Assembly (NCBI GenBank): GCA_007120465.1
Contig: SKNO01000216.1
Location: forward strand, 1-43,496
Length of the DNA stretch: 43,496 nt
Source: Nitriliruptoraceae bacterium
GTDB taxonomy: Bacteria > Actinomycetota > Nitriliruptoria > Nitriliruptorales > Nitriliruptoraceae
Direction: 5' to 3'
In this document: positions 1 to 7,446 of the stretch, piece after piece
Numbering within the stretch: the first letter of the stretch is position 1
Layout of the letters: each line of letters begins with the position of its first letter
The notes under the pieces: model-generated
What the model was told of the DNA's origin: nothing
The model's database searches: none
Seen by the model: the letters and a program-made list of their open reading frames with translations, nothing else
Made by a program: the position numbers and the translations under genes

Positions 1-649
1 GGTGGATGCATCGCGAGGCGGGCCGAGGGAGCATGCCTGGAAGGCATGTGACCGAGGATCAACGAAGCGAGGCGCCGCCTGGGCGACGCGACCCGGGCCA
101 CCTACTGTCGGGGCCACTAAGCAGGACACAACCGGATCCCACATCGTCTCTACGGACGGCCGAGAGGCCGCCAGGGCTCGACGGCATCCGCTCCATCCGG
201 GTCTCCGCGCTGGGCTGGTGCCCTCCTCCCGCCGCCCATCACGGCCCTTGGCCCGAGAAGGACCGCAGTCTCACGCGGGCCCTCGAGGACTGGGACCTGG
301 CGTCTGATTGCCCTTCCGAGTGGCGATGGTCATGGGCGCTCAACCGCGCTCGCGACGACGATCGATGGCAATCACGGTTCCCGAGCGCCCCGGACCGCTC
401 ACGGATCCGCGGAGGCCGGGAGGGCGCGTTCCACCCACCACTCCCGGTACGACGCGGGCTCGAGGCCACCCCTGTGAGACGGTCGTTCGCTGATAGTGCG
501 CACCTTGGGAGCCAGTTCCAGCTTCCGACGTCCTGAGACCGTCCGGCGAGGGCGGACGCTGGTCTGGGCAAGGTGCTTCCGCCACCGAGCGGCAGACCCT
601 CAGCGATCGGTGCGACTCGTCGTTCCACGAAGGTCGCTCCTCTCGAACA
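1..649. other. Leading stretch with no recognisable gene
   Basis: Open frames exist on both strands, but their translations are rich in Arg/Ser/Pro with no domain, membrane segment or ribosome-binding site that I recognise, so I read them as GC-rich chance frames. A small hairpin (CATGCC/GGCATG, positions 32-48) is visible. I see no tRNA or rRNA. The region ends in the promoter-like element of the gene at 702. Confidence 0.5.
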
Positions 650-681
650 GTAACGTTCTCGGAACGGGCTGCGGTCACACT
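650..681 (+). promoter_or_regulatory. Candidate activator-type promoter, GTAACG/GGAACG repeats (site A)
   Basis: GTAACG at 650-655 and GGAACG at 661-666 form a direct repeat with 11-bp period. A -10-like CACACT lies 9 bp further on (676-681), placing transcription start just before the membrane sensor gene at 702. The same arrangement recurs at 7358, 11326, 12040 and 16480. Direct repeats of 11-bp period near the -35 region are the known binding mode of SARP/OmpR-type winged helices; that the regulator at 12206 binds here is inference. Confidence 0.55.
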
Positions 682-701
682 GGCGGCATGAAGGCATCGA
701 G

Positions 702-1895
702 GTGAGCGGTGCACTGATGGTTCGCCGAACCCGGCAGATGCCCACGTTGGCGTGGGTCTACGTCGTCGCGGTGGCGGTGCTCACCATCACAACGCTACGC
801 GGAGCGCCTGCCGACGAGGTCGTCTGGAAGACCCTCGTGGTGGCCTACACCGTGGTGGGCGCGTTCATCGTCCACCGGCAACCGGGGCACGCGATCGGTT
901 GGCTCCTGCTCGTGCCCGGGCTGGCGGTGATCAGCGACTTCGGAACCCGCAGCCTCGCCCAACCTGCGGACGAGTTCACCGTACGGTTGCTGGTCGACAT
1001 CTGGGTGGACAACTACGCCTGGCTGCTGGTGATCTTCCCCATCATCCTGCTGCTGGCGCTGTTCCCGACCGGCCGCCCGCTCAGCCCGCGGTGGCGCTGG
1101 CACACGCGGATCGTCATCGGGATGACGCTCCTTCTGGTCGTGTGGGGAAGTCTCATGCGGGAGATCGGCCCGCTCGAAGGGCACTGGACGATCGACAATC
1201 CGATCGGGGTGCTGCCGAACCCGGCCGACCTCGCCTGGTTCATGCCCCTGTGGGCGCTGGGGCTGATCGCGATCACGATCGGGGCGCTCGTGTCCATGGT
1301 CCTGCGGTTCCGGCGCGGGGACCGTGTGGAGCGCACCCAGGTCAAGTGGCTGTTGTATGCCGCCTCGTTCTTCGCTGCCGTGTACGTCCCCTTTGCGATC
1401 TTCCACGAGGTGATGCCCGGCCTGTTGTTCGAGCTGCTTCTCGCGGGGTCGCTGCTGTTCGTCCCCGTCGCCATGGCGATCGCGATCCTGCGGTATCAGG
1501 TGTTCGACATCGACGTGGTGATCCGGCGGACCGTGGTCTACGTGGTGGTCGCCGGGGTGCTGGTCGCCACGTACACGGCGTCGGTGGTGCTCCTCCAGTC
1601 GATGGTGGGCGAGGCCCTCGGACTCGACTCGTCGCTCGGCGTTGCCGGGTCGACGCTGATCGTGGTCGCGCTCTTCCACCCCGTGCGGAGGCAGGTCCAC
1701 CGGGTCGTCAGCCGGCGCTTCTTCCGGCTGCCGTACGACACCAACGCCATCGTCACGGGCTTCGGCGCCACCGTCCGCGACCAGACCGACCCTGACCGAG
1801 TGCAAGCAGAGCTCGCGGAGACCGTCACGTCGACGCTCCATCCGAGCACGATCGGCTTGTGGCTGCCCGCTCCCTGGACGACATCCCCCGACTGA
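702..1895 (+). CDS. Kinase-less multi-transmembrane sensor-like protein
   Basis: A 397-residue membrane protein of the type that forms the N-terminal sensory half of many actinobacterial histidine kinases. About eight hydrophobic segments fill residues 10-330. The hallmark block RYQVFDIDVVIRRTVVY lies near residue 263. A soluble tail (FFRLPYDTN...TVTSTLHPSTIGLWLP) ends where a kinase protein would continue into GAF and kinase domains. No H-box or ATPase is present, so it cannot signal as a kinase alone. It is a paralogue of the genes at 8718-9932 and 9929-11098. The GTG at 702 is used here; the ATG at 717 is a real alternative, because GAGGTG lies 12 bases upstream of it. Site A precedes the gene. 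The biochemical role is unknown. Confidence 0.8.
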   Translation: MSGALMVRRTRQMPTLAWVYVVAVAVLTITTLRGAPADEVVWKTLVVAYTVVGAFIVHRQPGHAIGWLLLVPGLAVISDFGTRSLAQPADEFTVRLLVDIWVDNYAWLLVIFPIILLLALFPTGRPLSPRWRWHTRIVIGMTLLLVVWGSLMREIGPLEGHWTIDNPIGVLPNPADLAWFMPLWALGLIAITIGALVSMVLRFRRGDRVERTQVKWLLYAASFFAAVYVPFAIFHEVMPGLLFELLLAGSLLFVPVAMAIAILRYQVFDIDVVIRRTVVYVVVAGVLVATYTASVVLLQSMVGEALGLDSSLGVAGSTLIVVALFHPVRRQVHRVVSRRFFRLPYDTNAIVTGFGATVRDQTDPDRVQAELAETVTSTLHPSTIGLWLPAPWTTSPD

Positions 1896-1970
1896 TCCGG
1901 TGGCTCGTGTGCAGGTAGCGGCGACCGCGTCGCGAAGCTCGCTCATGCTGGGCTCCCGGTGTGTCCACTC

Positions 1971-2220
1971 CTCGCCGTGCACGGGACGGACTACGGGCTT
2001 CGCAGCGCCAGTTGGACCTCCAGGTTCACTGGTATGACGCGCGCGAATCCCCTCCAACCGTCACGGCCGTGTCCTGCTCGCTGAGGACGCCGCACACGTG
2101 CACCCCCCAGACGGCGGCCGGGGCTTCGATGTCGGCGTGCAGGGTGCCGTGAACCTGGGCTGGAAGCTGGCCCAGGTGGTCAACAAGACATGGCCCGAGA
2201 GCCCCTTGGACACCTACTGA
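1971..2220 (+). pseudogene. Relic of an FAD-dependent aromatic monooxygenase
   Basis: Two adjacent frames together spell the conserved middle of PheA/TfdB/PgaE-type FAD hydroxylases. The frame at 1977-2052 reads VHGTDYGLRSASWTSRFTGM. After a frame change near 2050 the second frame reads RHGRVLLAEDAAHVHPP, then GWKLAQVV and PESPLDTY, and stops at 2218-2220. In intact proteins the second block is GRVLLAGDAAH (FAD-binding GD motif); here the Gly is Glu. The catalytic start and the roughly 100-150 residues after DTY are missing. I therefore read it as a decayed, truncated fragment. It lies convergent to the methyltransferase gene at 2240. Confidence 0.75.
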
Positions 2221-2227
2221 ACCGACT

Positions 2228-2250
2228 GCCGGCGCCTACTCAGCGCCGGC
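2228..2250. terminator. Bidirectional terminator-like hairpin
   Basis: A perfect 8-bp stem, GCCGGCGC (2228-2235) and GCGCCGGC (2243-2250), encloses a 7-base loop that contains the stop codon of the minus-strand methyltransferase. It sits between convergent units. There is no T-tract, so efficiency as an intrinsic terminator is uncertain. Confidence 0.5.
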
Positions 2251-2863
2251 GCTGCCACAGTCTGGGCAGCAACCGGCCGGTGCGTTCGCTGTAGGCGCGG
2301 TAGGCGTCGCCGAGCCCCTCGGGGGACGCGAGCAGGGACTCCTCCTCCACCGACCACCACATCGCAGCCGCCAGCCACACCGCCGCCACCACCGCCAGCA
2401 GGTAGCTGCGGAACACCAGGCCGAGCCCCGCCGCGATCGCCGTGAACGAGCCGTAGACAGGGTGGCGGACGTAGCGGTACGGGCCCGAAGCCACCAGCTC
2501 GTGATCCTCGGTCACCCCGTCCACATCCAGGTAGCGCCCAAGGACCCGAGCCGCCCAGACCAGCACGACCACGCCCGCGGCCCACAGCCCCAGGCCGGCC
2601 CTCTGGAGCACCACATCGATCCGTGACGACCAGCTCAACGGCCCCTCGTACCCCCACCGCGGGGCGACCACCACGACGGCCGGGTACAGCAGCGGGACCA
2701 GCAGCAACACGTAGCCTCCCCGAACGGCCAGCGGTGGTGGGCGCAGGCGCGCGCGGAGTCGAACCGAGCGGCCAGGGCGTGCCCACCGTGACCCGAGCAC
2801 CCACACCACGCCGTGGGCGGCGACCATCAGCACCGCCAGCAGCCGAACGGTGGCCACCTGCAC
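2240..2863 (-). CDS. Isoprenylcysteine carboxyl methyltransferase-family membrane protein
   Basis: A 207-residue integral membrane protein with about four hydrophobic segments. It carries the ICMT/PEMT signature GPYRYVRHPVYGSF near residue 126, which forms the SAM-binding turn, and a following EEESLL motif near residue 172. Members of this family methylate small lipidic or thiol/carboxyl substrates in the membrane; in bacteria the substrates are mostly unknown. The GTG start is supported by GGTGAGGAGG seven bases upstream. It is single and convergent with the relic to its left. Length is normal for the family. Confidence 0.82.
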   Translation of the reverse strand: MQVATVRLLAVLMVAAHGVVWVLGSRWARPGRSVRLRARLRPPPLAVRGGYVLLLVPLLYPAVVVVAPRWGYEGPLSWSSRIDVVLQRAGLGLWAAGVVVLVWAARVLGRYLDVDGVTEDHELVASGPYRYVRHPVYGSFTAIAAGLGLVFRSYLLAVVAAVWLAAAMWWSVEEESLLASPEGLGDAYRAYSERTGRLLPRLWQRRR

Positions 2864-3263
2864 GTCACGGCCTCCTCACCCGGTGAGCGGGGACCCCTGC
2901 CGGTGGACCCGGTCGCACCCGACATCGTCAAGGAACGCGGATCGGATCTCGAGCTGCCCATCGAAGTCGCTGAGATCCACGAGCGGCAGCGGCGCCGCGC
3001 ACCTGTTCACCACGTTGCTGGGCGGACATCCCCACCTCGAACGCGTGGCACTGTCCGGAGTCGAGGAACGCGCATCGGTCGCGACGCGGATGTCTGCGGT
3101 AGCTGGTGACGCCTTGAGAAGGTGTCCTGGCTTCCCGCGGCGCCTCTCTGCCATGACCGCGCGGTGGCGCGCCGCAGTCTTCCGGGTCCGTTGACCGGAC
3201 CGTCGCGTCGTGTTCAGCGGTGGGTGGCAGCGGTGCCGCGGGGCCATGTCGACCTCAACGGCC
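2864..3263. other. 400-bp stretch without a confident gene
   Basis: Short open frames occur on both strands. Plus-strand translations around 2900-3110 (containing DLELPIEVAEIHERQ in one frame and LERVALSGVEERASV in another) look faintly protein-like and could be the remains of a frameshifted gene, but I cannot assign a family. No RNA gene or repeat is seen. Confidence 0.35.
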
Positions 3264-4097
3264 TCATGCGGTCGGCTCGTCGTCTGCCGCCGGCCCATCG
3301 TGTGCTGCTGGTTCGTCCTCGCGTGTCGGTCGGTCGCCTGTCATCGGTTCACGTGTGGCTGCCTGGCCGGTGACCGTCGTCCTGCGCCGGAACGGGCGGG
3401 TCACCGGGTACAGCGCGGAGCTCTTGCGCCAGTTGCGGAAGTGCTTCCACTGTCGCTTCTTGTCCACGCAGACGATCTGCTTGGCGACCTCCGGCTCGGC
3501 GACGCCGAAGTGATCCGCGACGGCTCGGAGAGTGTGGAGCCACATGTTGTCCTCGGCCCGGTGGCCGAACAGCGGCATGCCGATCTCGGTCAGCGGGTCG
3601 TAGGACCGGATGAACAGCTGCACCTGGGCGACCGTGACCCCGTCGTCCTCCCGGGCGGAGAAGGTGATCATCCCCGCCCAGGGGTGCCCCTCGGGGTTCA
3701 TGTACGAGAACGACACGTCGTCGGAGTAGATGACGTACACGCCCGTGGACAGGGTCACCCCTCCGGGCAGCCTCCCGGAGATGAGCGCGACCTCGCCGGG
3801 TGTGATCCCCGCGAGCGGTGCGTGGAAGCGGCTGCGCGTCGGCCAGAAGCTCCCGAAGTCGGACTTCCACGCCTGGATGACCCGGGCCGGCGTGACGGTC
3901 GCCCCCTCGAGCCGTACCCGGTAGGTCTTCTGCCACAGCTGGCCGAACCCCTGCAGGGGCCCGACCAGCTGTCGGCCCTCGACCGCACGGATGTCGCCGC
4001 CAGCGCCGTCCCCGGTCACGTGGAACTCACGGATCGTGTCGGCCCACTGGCCCTCCGGGCGTGAGGACGGAGGGATGGGATCGGGGGTCTCGCTCAT
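3264..4097 (-). CDS. START-like (DUF1990-resembling) protein of unknown function
   Basis: A soluble 277-residue protein. The core (residues 30-235) has an alternating beta pattern, with GVYVIYSDDVSFSYMNPEGHPWAG followed by a strand-rich segment FSAREDDGVTVAQVQLFIRS. This resembles DUF1990/START-like lipid- or small-ligand-binding folds; the assignment is tentative. The last 40 residues are a charged, low-complexity tail (TGDRPTREDEPAAHDG). The ATG at 4097 is fixed by AGGAGGTGA seven bases upstream; the longer open frame into the STAS gene is rejected. It is the last gene of the phosphatase/STAS unit, 26 bp after the upstream STAS gene, so it may be an effector or accessory of that switch. Confidence 0.7.
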   Translation of the reverse strand: MSETPDPIPPSSRPEGQWADTIREFHVTGDGAGGDIRAVEGRQLVGPLQGFGQLWQKTYRVRLEGATVTPARVIQAWKSDFGSFWPTRSRFHAPLAGITPGEVALISGRLPGGVTLSTGVYVIYSDDVSFSYMNPEGHPWAGMITFSAREDDGVTVAQVQLFIRSYDPLTEIGMPLFGHRAEDNMWLHTLRAVADHFGVAEPEVAKQIVCVDKKRQWKHFRNWRKSSALYPVTRPFRRRTTVTGQAATREPMTGDRPTREDEPAAHDGPAADDEPTA

Positions 4098-4123
4098 CGA
4101 ACTCACCTCCTCGGGTTGCGGCG

Positions 4124-4474
4124 CTAGCCGCTCGCCGCTTTCACTGCGGCGCTCTCGTCGTCGTGGATGGTGATCGCGTCGTCGAGCCGAGTGAGCTCGA
4201 AGATCTGCCGGTAGTGGTCGGTCAGGCCGTAGGCCAGCAGGCGCTGCTTCTGCCGTTGCGCACGGACGAGCAGCATCACGAGCAGCCCGATGCCGCCACT
4301 GTTCATGTAGTCGAGGCCGCCGAAGTTCAACACCACGGTGTTCGCGCCGTTGATCTGTGCGTACGCGTCCATCAGCGCGTCCTCCGCAGCCGGGGTCATG
4401 TCGCCGTGGATGTCGATCACGGTGATGCCGGGCTGCGCCTCGCGGATACCCAGGCTGACAGGTGACTCGGACAT
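4124..4474 (-). CDS. STAS-domain anti-sigma factor antagonist (second copy)
   Basis: A 116-residue single STAS domain of the SpoIIAA/RsbV type. The core LDYMNSGGIGLLVML (from about residue 54) aligns with the phosphorylation loop D-S-[ST]-G of these proteins: the Ser is present, the preceding Asp is Asn, and the residue after Ser is Gly. Such proteins bind a partner-switching kinase when dephosphorylated. The gene lies 60 bp downstream of another STAS gene and shares with it the unusual helix motif LTDHYRQIFELTRLDD (LSDHYRHIFEITRLAD in the other), so the two arose by duplication. The ligand or target sigma factor is not in the unit. Confidence 0.88.
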   Translation of the reverse strand: MSESPVSLGIREAQPGITVIDIHGDMTPAAEDALMDAYAQINGANTVVLNFGGLDYMNSGGIGLLVMLLVRAQRQKQRLLAYGLTDHYRQIFELTRLDDAITIHDDESAAVKAASG

Positions 4475-4534
4475 CGCTCCTCCCTCCCTGCCGACGGCTG
4501 CGGTTGCGCCGTCGCGTCATCGCGGCGTCCCGGC

Positions 4535-4891
4535 TTACGCCGGAGCCGTCATCCCGTTCCCGATCGCCTCGTCCTCGCTTCCCAAGAAGGTCATGAAGTC
4601 GGCGAGCCGGGTGATCTCGAAGATGTGGCGGTAGTGATCGGAGAGCCCCACGACCCCGACCTGGATCGCTTGCCTTCGGGCGTCCGCAAGCATCCCGACG
4701 ATGAGCGCGATGCCGCTGGAGTTGATGTAGCCGACCTCGGCGAAGTTGAGGACGATCGCCTGGCGGTCGCTGCGCACCGCCTCGGCGCAGGCGGCGTCGA
4801 CCGCTGTTCCGGCGCGGCCGTCGAGGTCGCCCCGCAGGTCGACGACCGCTGTGCCGGCGCGGTCGCGTATCTCCACGCTGAACTCAGCCAT
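4535..4891 (-). CDS. STAS-domain anti-sigma factor antagonist (first copy)
   Basis: A 118-residue STAS protein. The phospho-acceptor loop reads VGYINSSGIALIVGM (from about residue 52), retaining both Ser positions but with Asn in place of the usual Asp. The start overlaps the end of the phosphatase/ATPase gene by eight bases, implying translational coupling. The immediate neighbour supplies both a PP2C phosphatase and an RsbW-like ATPase domain, so phosphorylation and dephosphorylation of this protein by the same neighbour is the likely logic (inference). It is paralogous to the STAS gene at 4124. Confidence 0.9.
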   Translation of the reverse strand: MAEFSVEIRDRAGTAVVDLRGDLDGRAGTAVDAACAEAVRSDRQAIVLNFAEVGYINSSGIALIVGMLADARRQAIQVGVVGLSDHYRHIFEITRLADFMTFLGSEDEAIGNGMTAPA

Positions 4892-6521
4892 GTGCGTCTC
4901 CGTCCATCCGCAGGATCAGGTCGACGGTGTGATGGTCCTCGTCGTCGAAGACGTTCATGTCGTCGACCATGTTCTTGATCAGGAACAGGCCCCAGCCGCG
5001 TGGGCTCTGCTCGCCCCGCAACTTCGCTTCGAGGTCGGGATCACCGATCGAGTCGGGGACCGATCCGCCAGCACCCTGGTCGGTGATGCGGACCAGCAGC
5101 GCCTGCTCGGAGGCGAAGACGCGGACCTCCACCAGCAGGTCGGAGCGGTTCTGGTTGCCGTGTTCGATCGCGTTCATCGTCGCTTCCGACACCGCGGTCT
5201 TGAGGCGATCGAGCCGGTCCGCGTCGATCGGTAGCCCGCTCACGACATCGGCCACCCGCTCCATCACTTCGCGCTCGTTGCCGGGTGCGCTCGGGATCGT
5301 GAAGGCGGCCAGGGGCCGGCCGGGATCGTCACCGGTACTCGCGAACGCGTCCTGCGCCATCGCCGCCCGGGTCAGCGACACGAGCGTGATGTCGTCCTCC
5401 TGCTCCCAGCCGGGACCGGTGAAACGGTCCAGTTCGGTGAGGAGCTCGTCGATGACATCGTCGCCGCTGACTCCTGCGACCTCGACGAGCTTCGGGAACC
5501 CGAACATGTCCCCCTCCGGCCCATGCGCCTCGGGGAGCGCGTCGCTGTAGAGCAGCAACGTCCGGCCGGGTTCGACGACAACCTCGTTCTCCTCGTAGAT
5601 CATCCCGGGCAACAGCCCCAGCGGCATGCCGGTCGCCCGCACCTCCACGGCTCCGTCCTCGGTCTGCACGCACGGCAGGTTGTGACCGGCGTTGGCGAAA
5701 CGGAAGTGGCCGGTGGAGGGCTCGAGGACGCCGTAGAGGCAGGTGACGAACATGTTGGGCGGCATGTCCTGCGAGATCATCTCGTTGACCCGCTCCAACA
5801 CCTGCCCCGGTTCGACCAGACGTTGCGCGGACGAGCGCAGCACGCTGCGGGTGGAGGCCATCACCAGCGCCGCAGGCACCCCCTTGTCGGTCACGTCGCC
5901 GACCACGATCCCGAGCCGGCCGTCGGGCAGGTCGATGAAGTCGTAGAAGTCGCCACCAACCTCACGGGCGGGACGGTAGAAGGCCGCGACCTCCCAGCCC
6001 GAGGTCGCCGGCAGCTGCTTCGGCAGGAAGTTCTGCTGGATCAACTGGGCGACCCGCATCTCCTGCTCGTAGCGCTCACGACGCCGGACCTCCGCCTCCT
6101 GCTCGCGCACCAGCTGAGCCACTCGCAGCGCCGGAGCGGCCTGGCCGGCGAGGTTCTCCAACAGCTTGCGGTCATCGGCCGAGTACTCCTGCTCGGACAG
6201 GCGCTCGCCGAGATTGAGCAGACCGATCAGCTCCCCCTGTGTCACGAGCGGCACGACCAGCGTGACGCCGGCGTCGCGCAGCGCCTGCACCCCCGGCGAC
6301 TCGATCCTGAGCTGGTCGACCAGGACCGGCTCCGGCGAACCCTGGAAGTAGGCCAGCACCGGGTCGTGGGGGGCGATGTCGATCGACGGTGTCTCGCTCT
6401 CGACGGCTGCGAGCTCGCGGTCGAGCTCGGCCTGGCGGTCCACACGACGTGTCCGCCGCTCGTCGCCTCTCGGTAGGCGGAGCCACGGGATACGCCTGGA
6501 GCTGCCGGTCGTCGCCGTCAT
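4884..6521 (-). CDS. GAF / PP2C phosphatase / HATPase fusion, RsbU-RsbW-like switch protein
   Basis: A 545-residue cytosolic signalling protein. Residues about 30-135 are GAF-like (LVVPLVTQGELIGLLNLG). A charged coiled coil spans 135-160. A SpoIIE/PP2C domain follows at about 165-375, with metal ligands in GGDFYDF, GDVTDKG and the terminal EDDITLV. The C-terminal HATPase of the RsbW/SpoIIAB type (about 395-540) shows N-box SEATMNAIEHGN, G1 DQGAGG and G2 RGWGLFLI. The phosphatase would activate, and the kinase-like domain would phosphorylate or sequester, a STAS antagonist; two STAS genes follow at once. Fusion of both opposing activities in one chain is known in actinobacteria. It begins four bases after the cupredoxin gene, so the two are co-transcribed, presumably from site B. 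Confidence 0.9.
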   Translation of the reverse strand: MTATTGSSRRIPWLRLPRGDERRTRRVDRQAELDRELAAVESETPSIDIAPHDPVLAYFQGSPEPVLVDQLRIESPGVQALRDAGVTLVVPLVTQGELIGLLNLGERLSEQEYSADDRKLLENLAGQAAPALRVAQLVREQEAEVRRRERYEQEMRVAQLIQQNFLPKQLPATSGWEVAAFYRPAREVGGDFYDFIDLPDGRLGIVVGDVTDKGVPAALVMASTRSVLRSSAQRLVEPGQVLERVNEMISQDMPPNMFVTCLYGVLEPSTGHFRFANAGHNLPCVQTEDGAVEVRATGMPLGLLPGMIYEENEVVVEPGRTLLLYSDALPEAHGPEGDMFGFPKLVEVAGVSGDDVIDELLTELDRFTGPGWEQEDDITLVSLTRAAMAQDAFASTGDDPGRPLAAFTIPSAPGNEREVMERVADVVSGLPIDADRLDRLKTAVSEATMNAIEHGNQNRSDLLVEVRVFASEQALLVRITDQGAGGSVPDSIGDPDLEAKLRGEQSPRGWGLFLIKNMVDDMNVFDDEDHHTVDLILRMDGDAHG

Positions 6522-6525
6522 GCCA

Positions 6526-7299
6526 TCATCCTCCGGCCACCGTGAGCGTCCCGATCATGCCTGCGGTCTGGTGGCCCGGGATCGCACACACGATCTCGTA
6601 GCTGCCGGCGGGTGCCTCGAAGCTGACCCGTCCGGACCCGCCGACGGGGACACGCACATGGACCCCCAACTCGTGGACGGTGAACGTGTGCCAGAAGTAG
6701 TCACGGTTCTCGACGTAGATGCCGACCGTGCCTGCCTCGACGTCGAGGTAGCGTGGGGAGAACGCGGTCGCGTCGGTCATGACCACATGATCGCCGGGCT
6801 CGGGCCCGACCGCGGCACCTCCGGGGAGCACGGCGACAGCGAGGACGATCAGGATGCCGACGCCGGCGGTGGCGGCGACCTTGGCGCTACCAGCTACGCC
6901 GGCGATCCCGTGCCGTGATCGCAGGAGCGAAGCCACCGACGCCACGAGCCCCGCGATCGACAGCACGGCCATCACGCCGGGGACAGCCACCGCCGCGAAC
7001 CCCGGTCGTCCCATCATGTTGGTCATCGTCGCCGGAACGGTCCAGAAGGTCACATTCCCGAAGGCGAGGGCCAGGATGATGATGCCGACCGTCCCTCGCC
7101 GCACCCGCGTGAGGGCGAGTCCCAGGACGAAGCTGACCGCGACCGCGACCGCATCGCCGTCGCGATAGAGGGCACCGATCCCGAGGTGTCCCGTGGCCAC
7201 GACCACGCCGAGCCCGGCGGCCAGTCGTCGCCAGGCGGCGGCCGCCTCACGGCCGGCTGCGTTCCCGCGACCCACGGCGGCGACGGTCCTCGTGCTCAT
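6526..7299 (-). CDS. Membrane-anchored cupredoxin (plastocyanin-like) protein
   Basis: A 257-residue protein. Four hydrophobic segments in residues 20-165 precede an extracytoplasmic cupredoxin domain (about 172-257). Likely type-1 copper ligands are visible: His in YFWHTFTVHELG, and Cys, His and Met in CAIPGHQTAGM. The fold and ligand order match plastocyanin/nitrosocyanin-like domains, which carry electrons or sense copper. Start ATG has GAGGTGA upstream, and the GTAACG/GGAACA promoter (site B) lies about 30 bp before it. It leads the unit containing the phosphatase and STAS genes, which suggests a redox or copper input to the switch (inference). Confidence 0.82.
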   Translation of the reverse strand: MSTRTVAAVGRGNAAGREAAAAWRRLAAGLGVVVATGHLGIGALYRDGDAVAVAVSFVLGLALTRVRRGTVGIIILALAFGNVTFWTVPATMTNMMGRPGFAAVAVPGVMAVLSIAGLVASVASLLRSRHGIAGVAGSAKVAATAGVGILIVLAVAVLPGGAAVGPEPGDHVVMTDATAFSPRYLDVEAGTVGIYVENRDYFWHTFTVHELGVHVRVPVGGSGRVSFEAPAGSYEIVCAIPGHQTAGMIGTLTVAGG

Positions 7300-7326
7300 G
7301 GTTCACCTCATCGGTCGGACGGGAGG

Positions 7327-7358
7327 AGCATGGCCGGTGGGTGTTCCCGAATCGTTAC
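7327..7358 (-). promoter_or_regulatory. Candidate activator-type promoter, GTAACG/GGAACA repeats (site B)
   Basis: On the minus strand GTAACG (7358-7353), N5, GGAACA (7347-7342), N9, then the -10-like CATGCT (7332-7327). Transcription would start about 20 bp before the cupredoxin ATG at 7299. Spacing is identical to sites A, C, D and E. Confidence 0.55.
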
Positions 7359-7446
7359 GGCACGTCGGGACGTCGCAGCGAGCCGGGTTCGTGCGCCGCC
7401 GATGGCTGCCGACGCCGACCCCGTCGGGCTTCCCGCGGTGGGCCGG

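Noticed and set aside
239-745. 168-codon minus-strand frame at the left end
   Set aside because: Ser/Arg-rich translation without domain; it would run through the site A promoter and the start of the sensor gene.
2876-3298. 140-codon minus-strand frame in the gap before the START-like gene
   Set aside because: It overlaps the 3' end of the START-like gene in another frame and shows no motif or RBS; weak protein-like hints on the opposite strand are also unassignable.
3264-4520. Longer form of the START-like protein beginning inside the STAS gene
   Set aside because: The extension is an out-of-frame Arg-rich reading of the STAS gene. The start at 4097 has an ideal ribosome-binding site.
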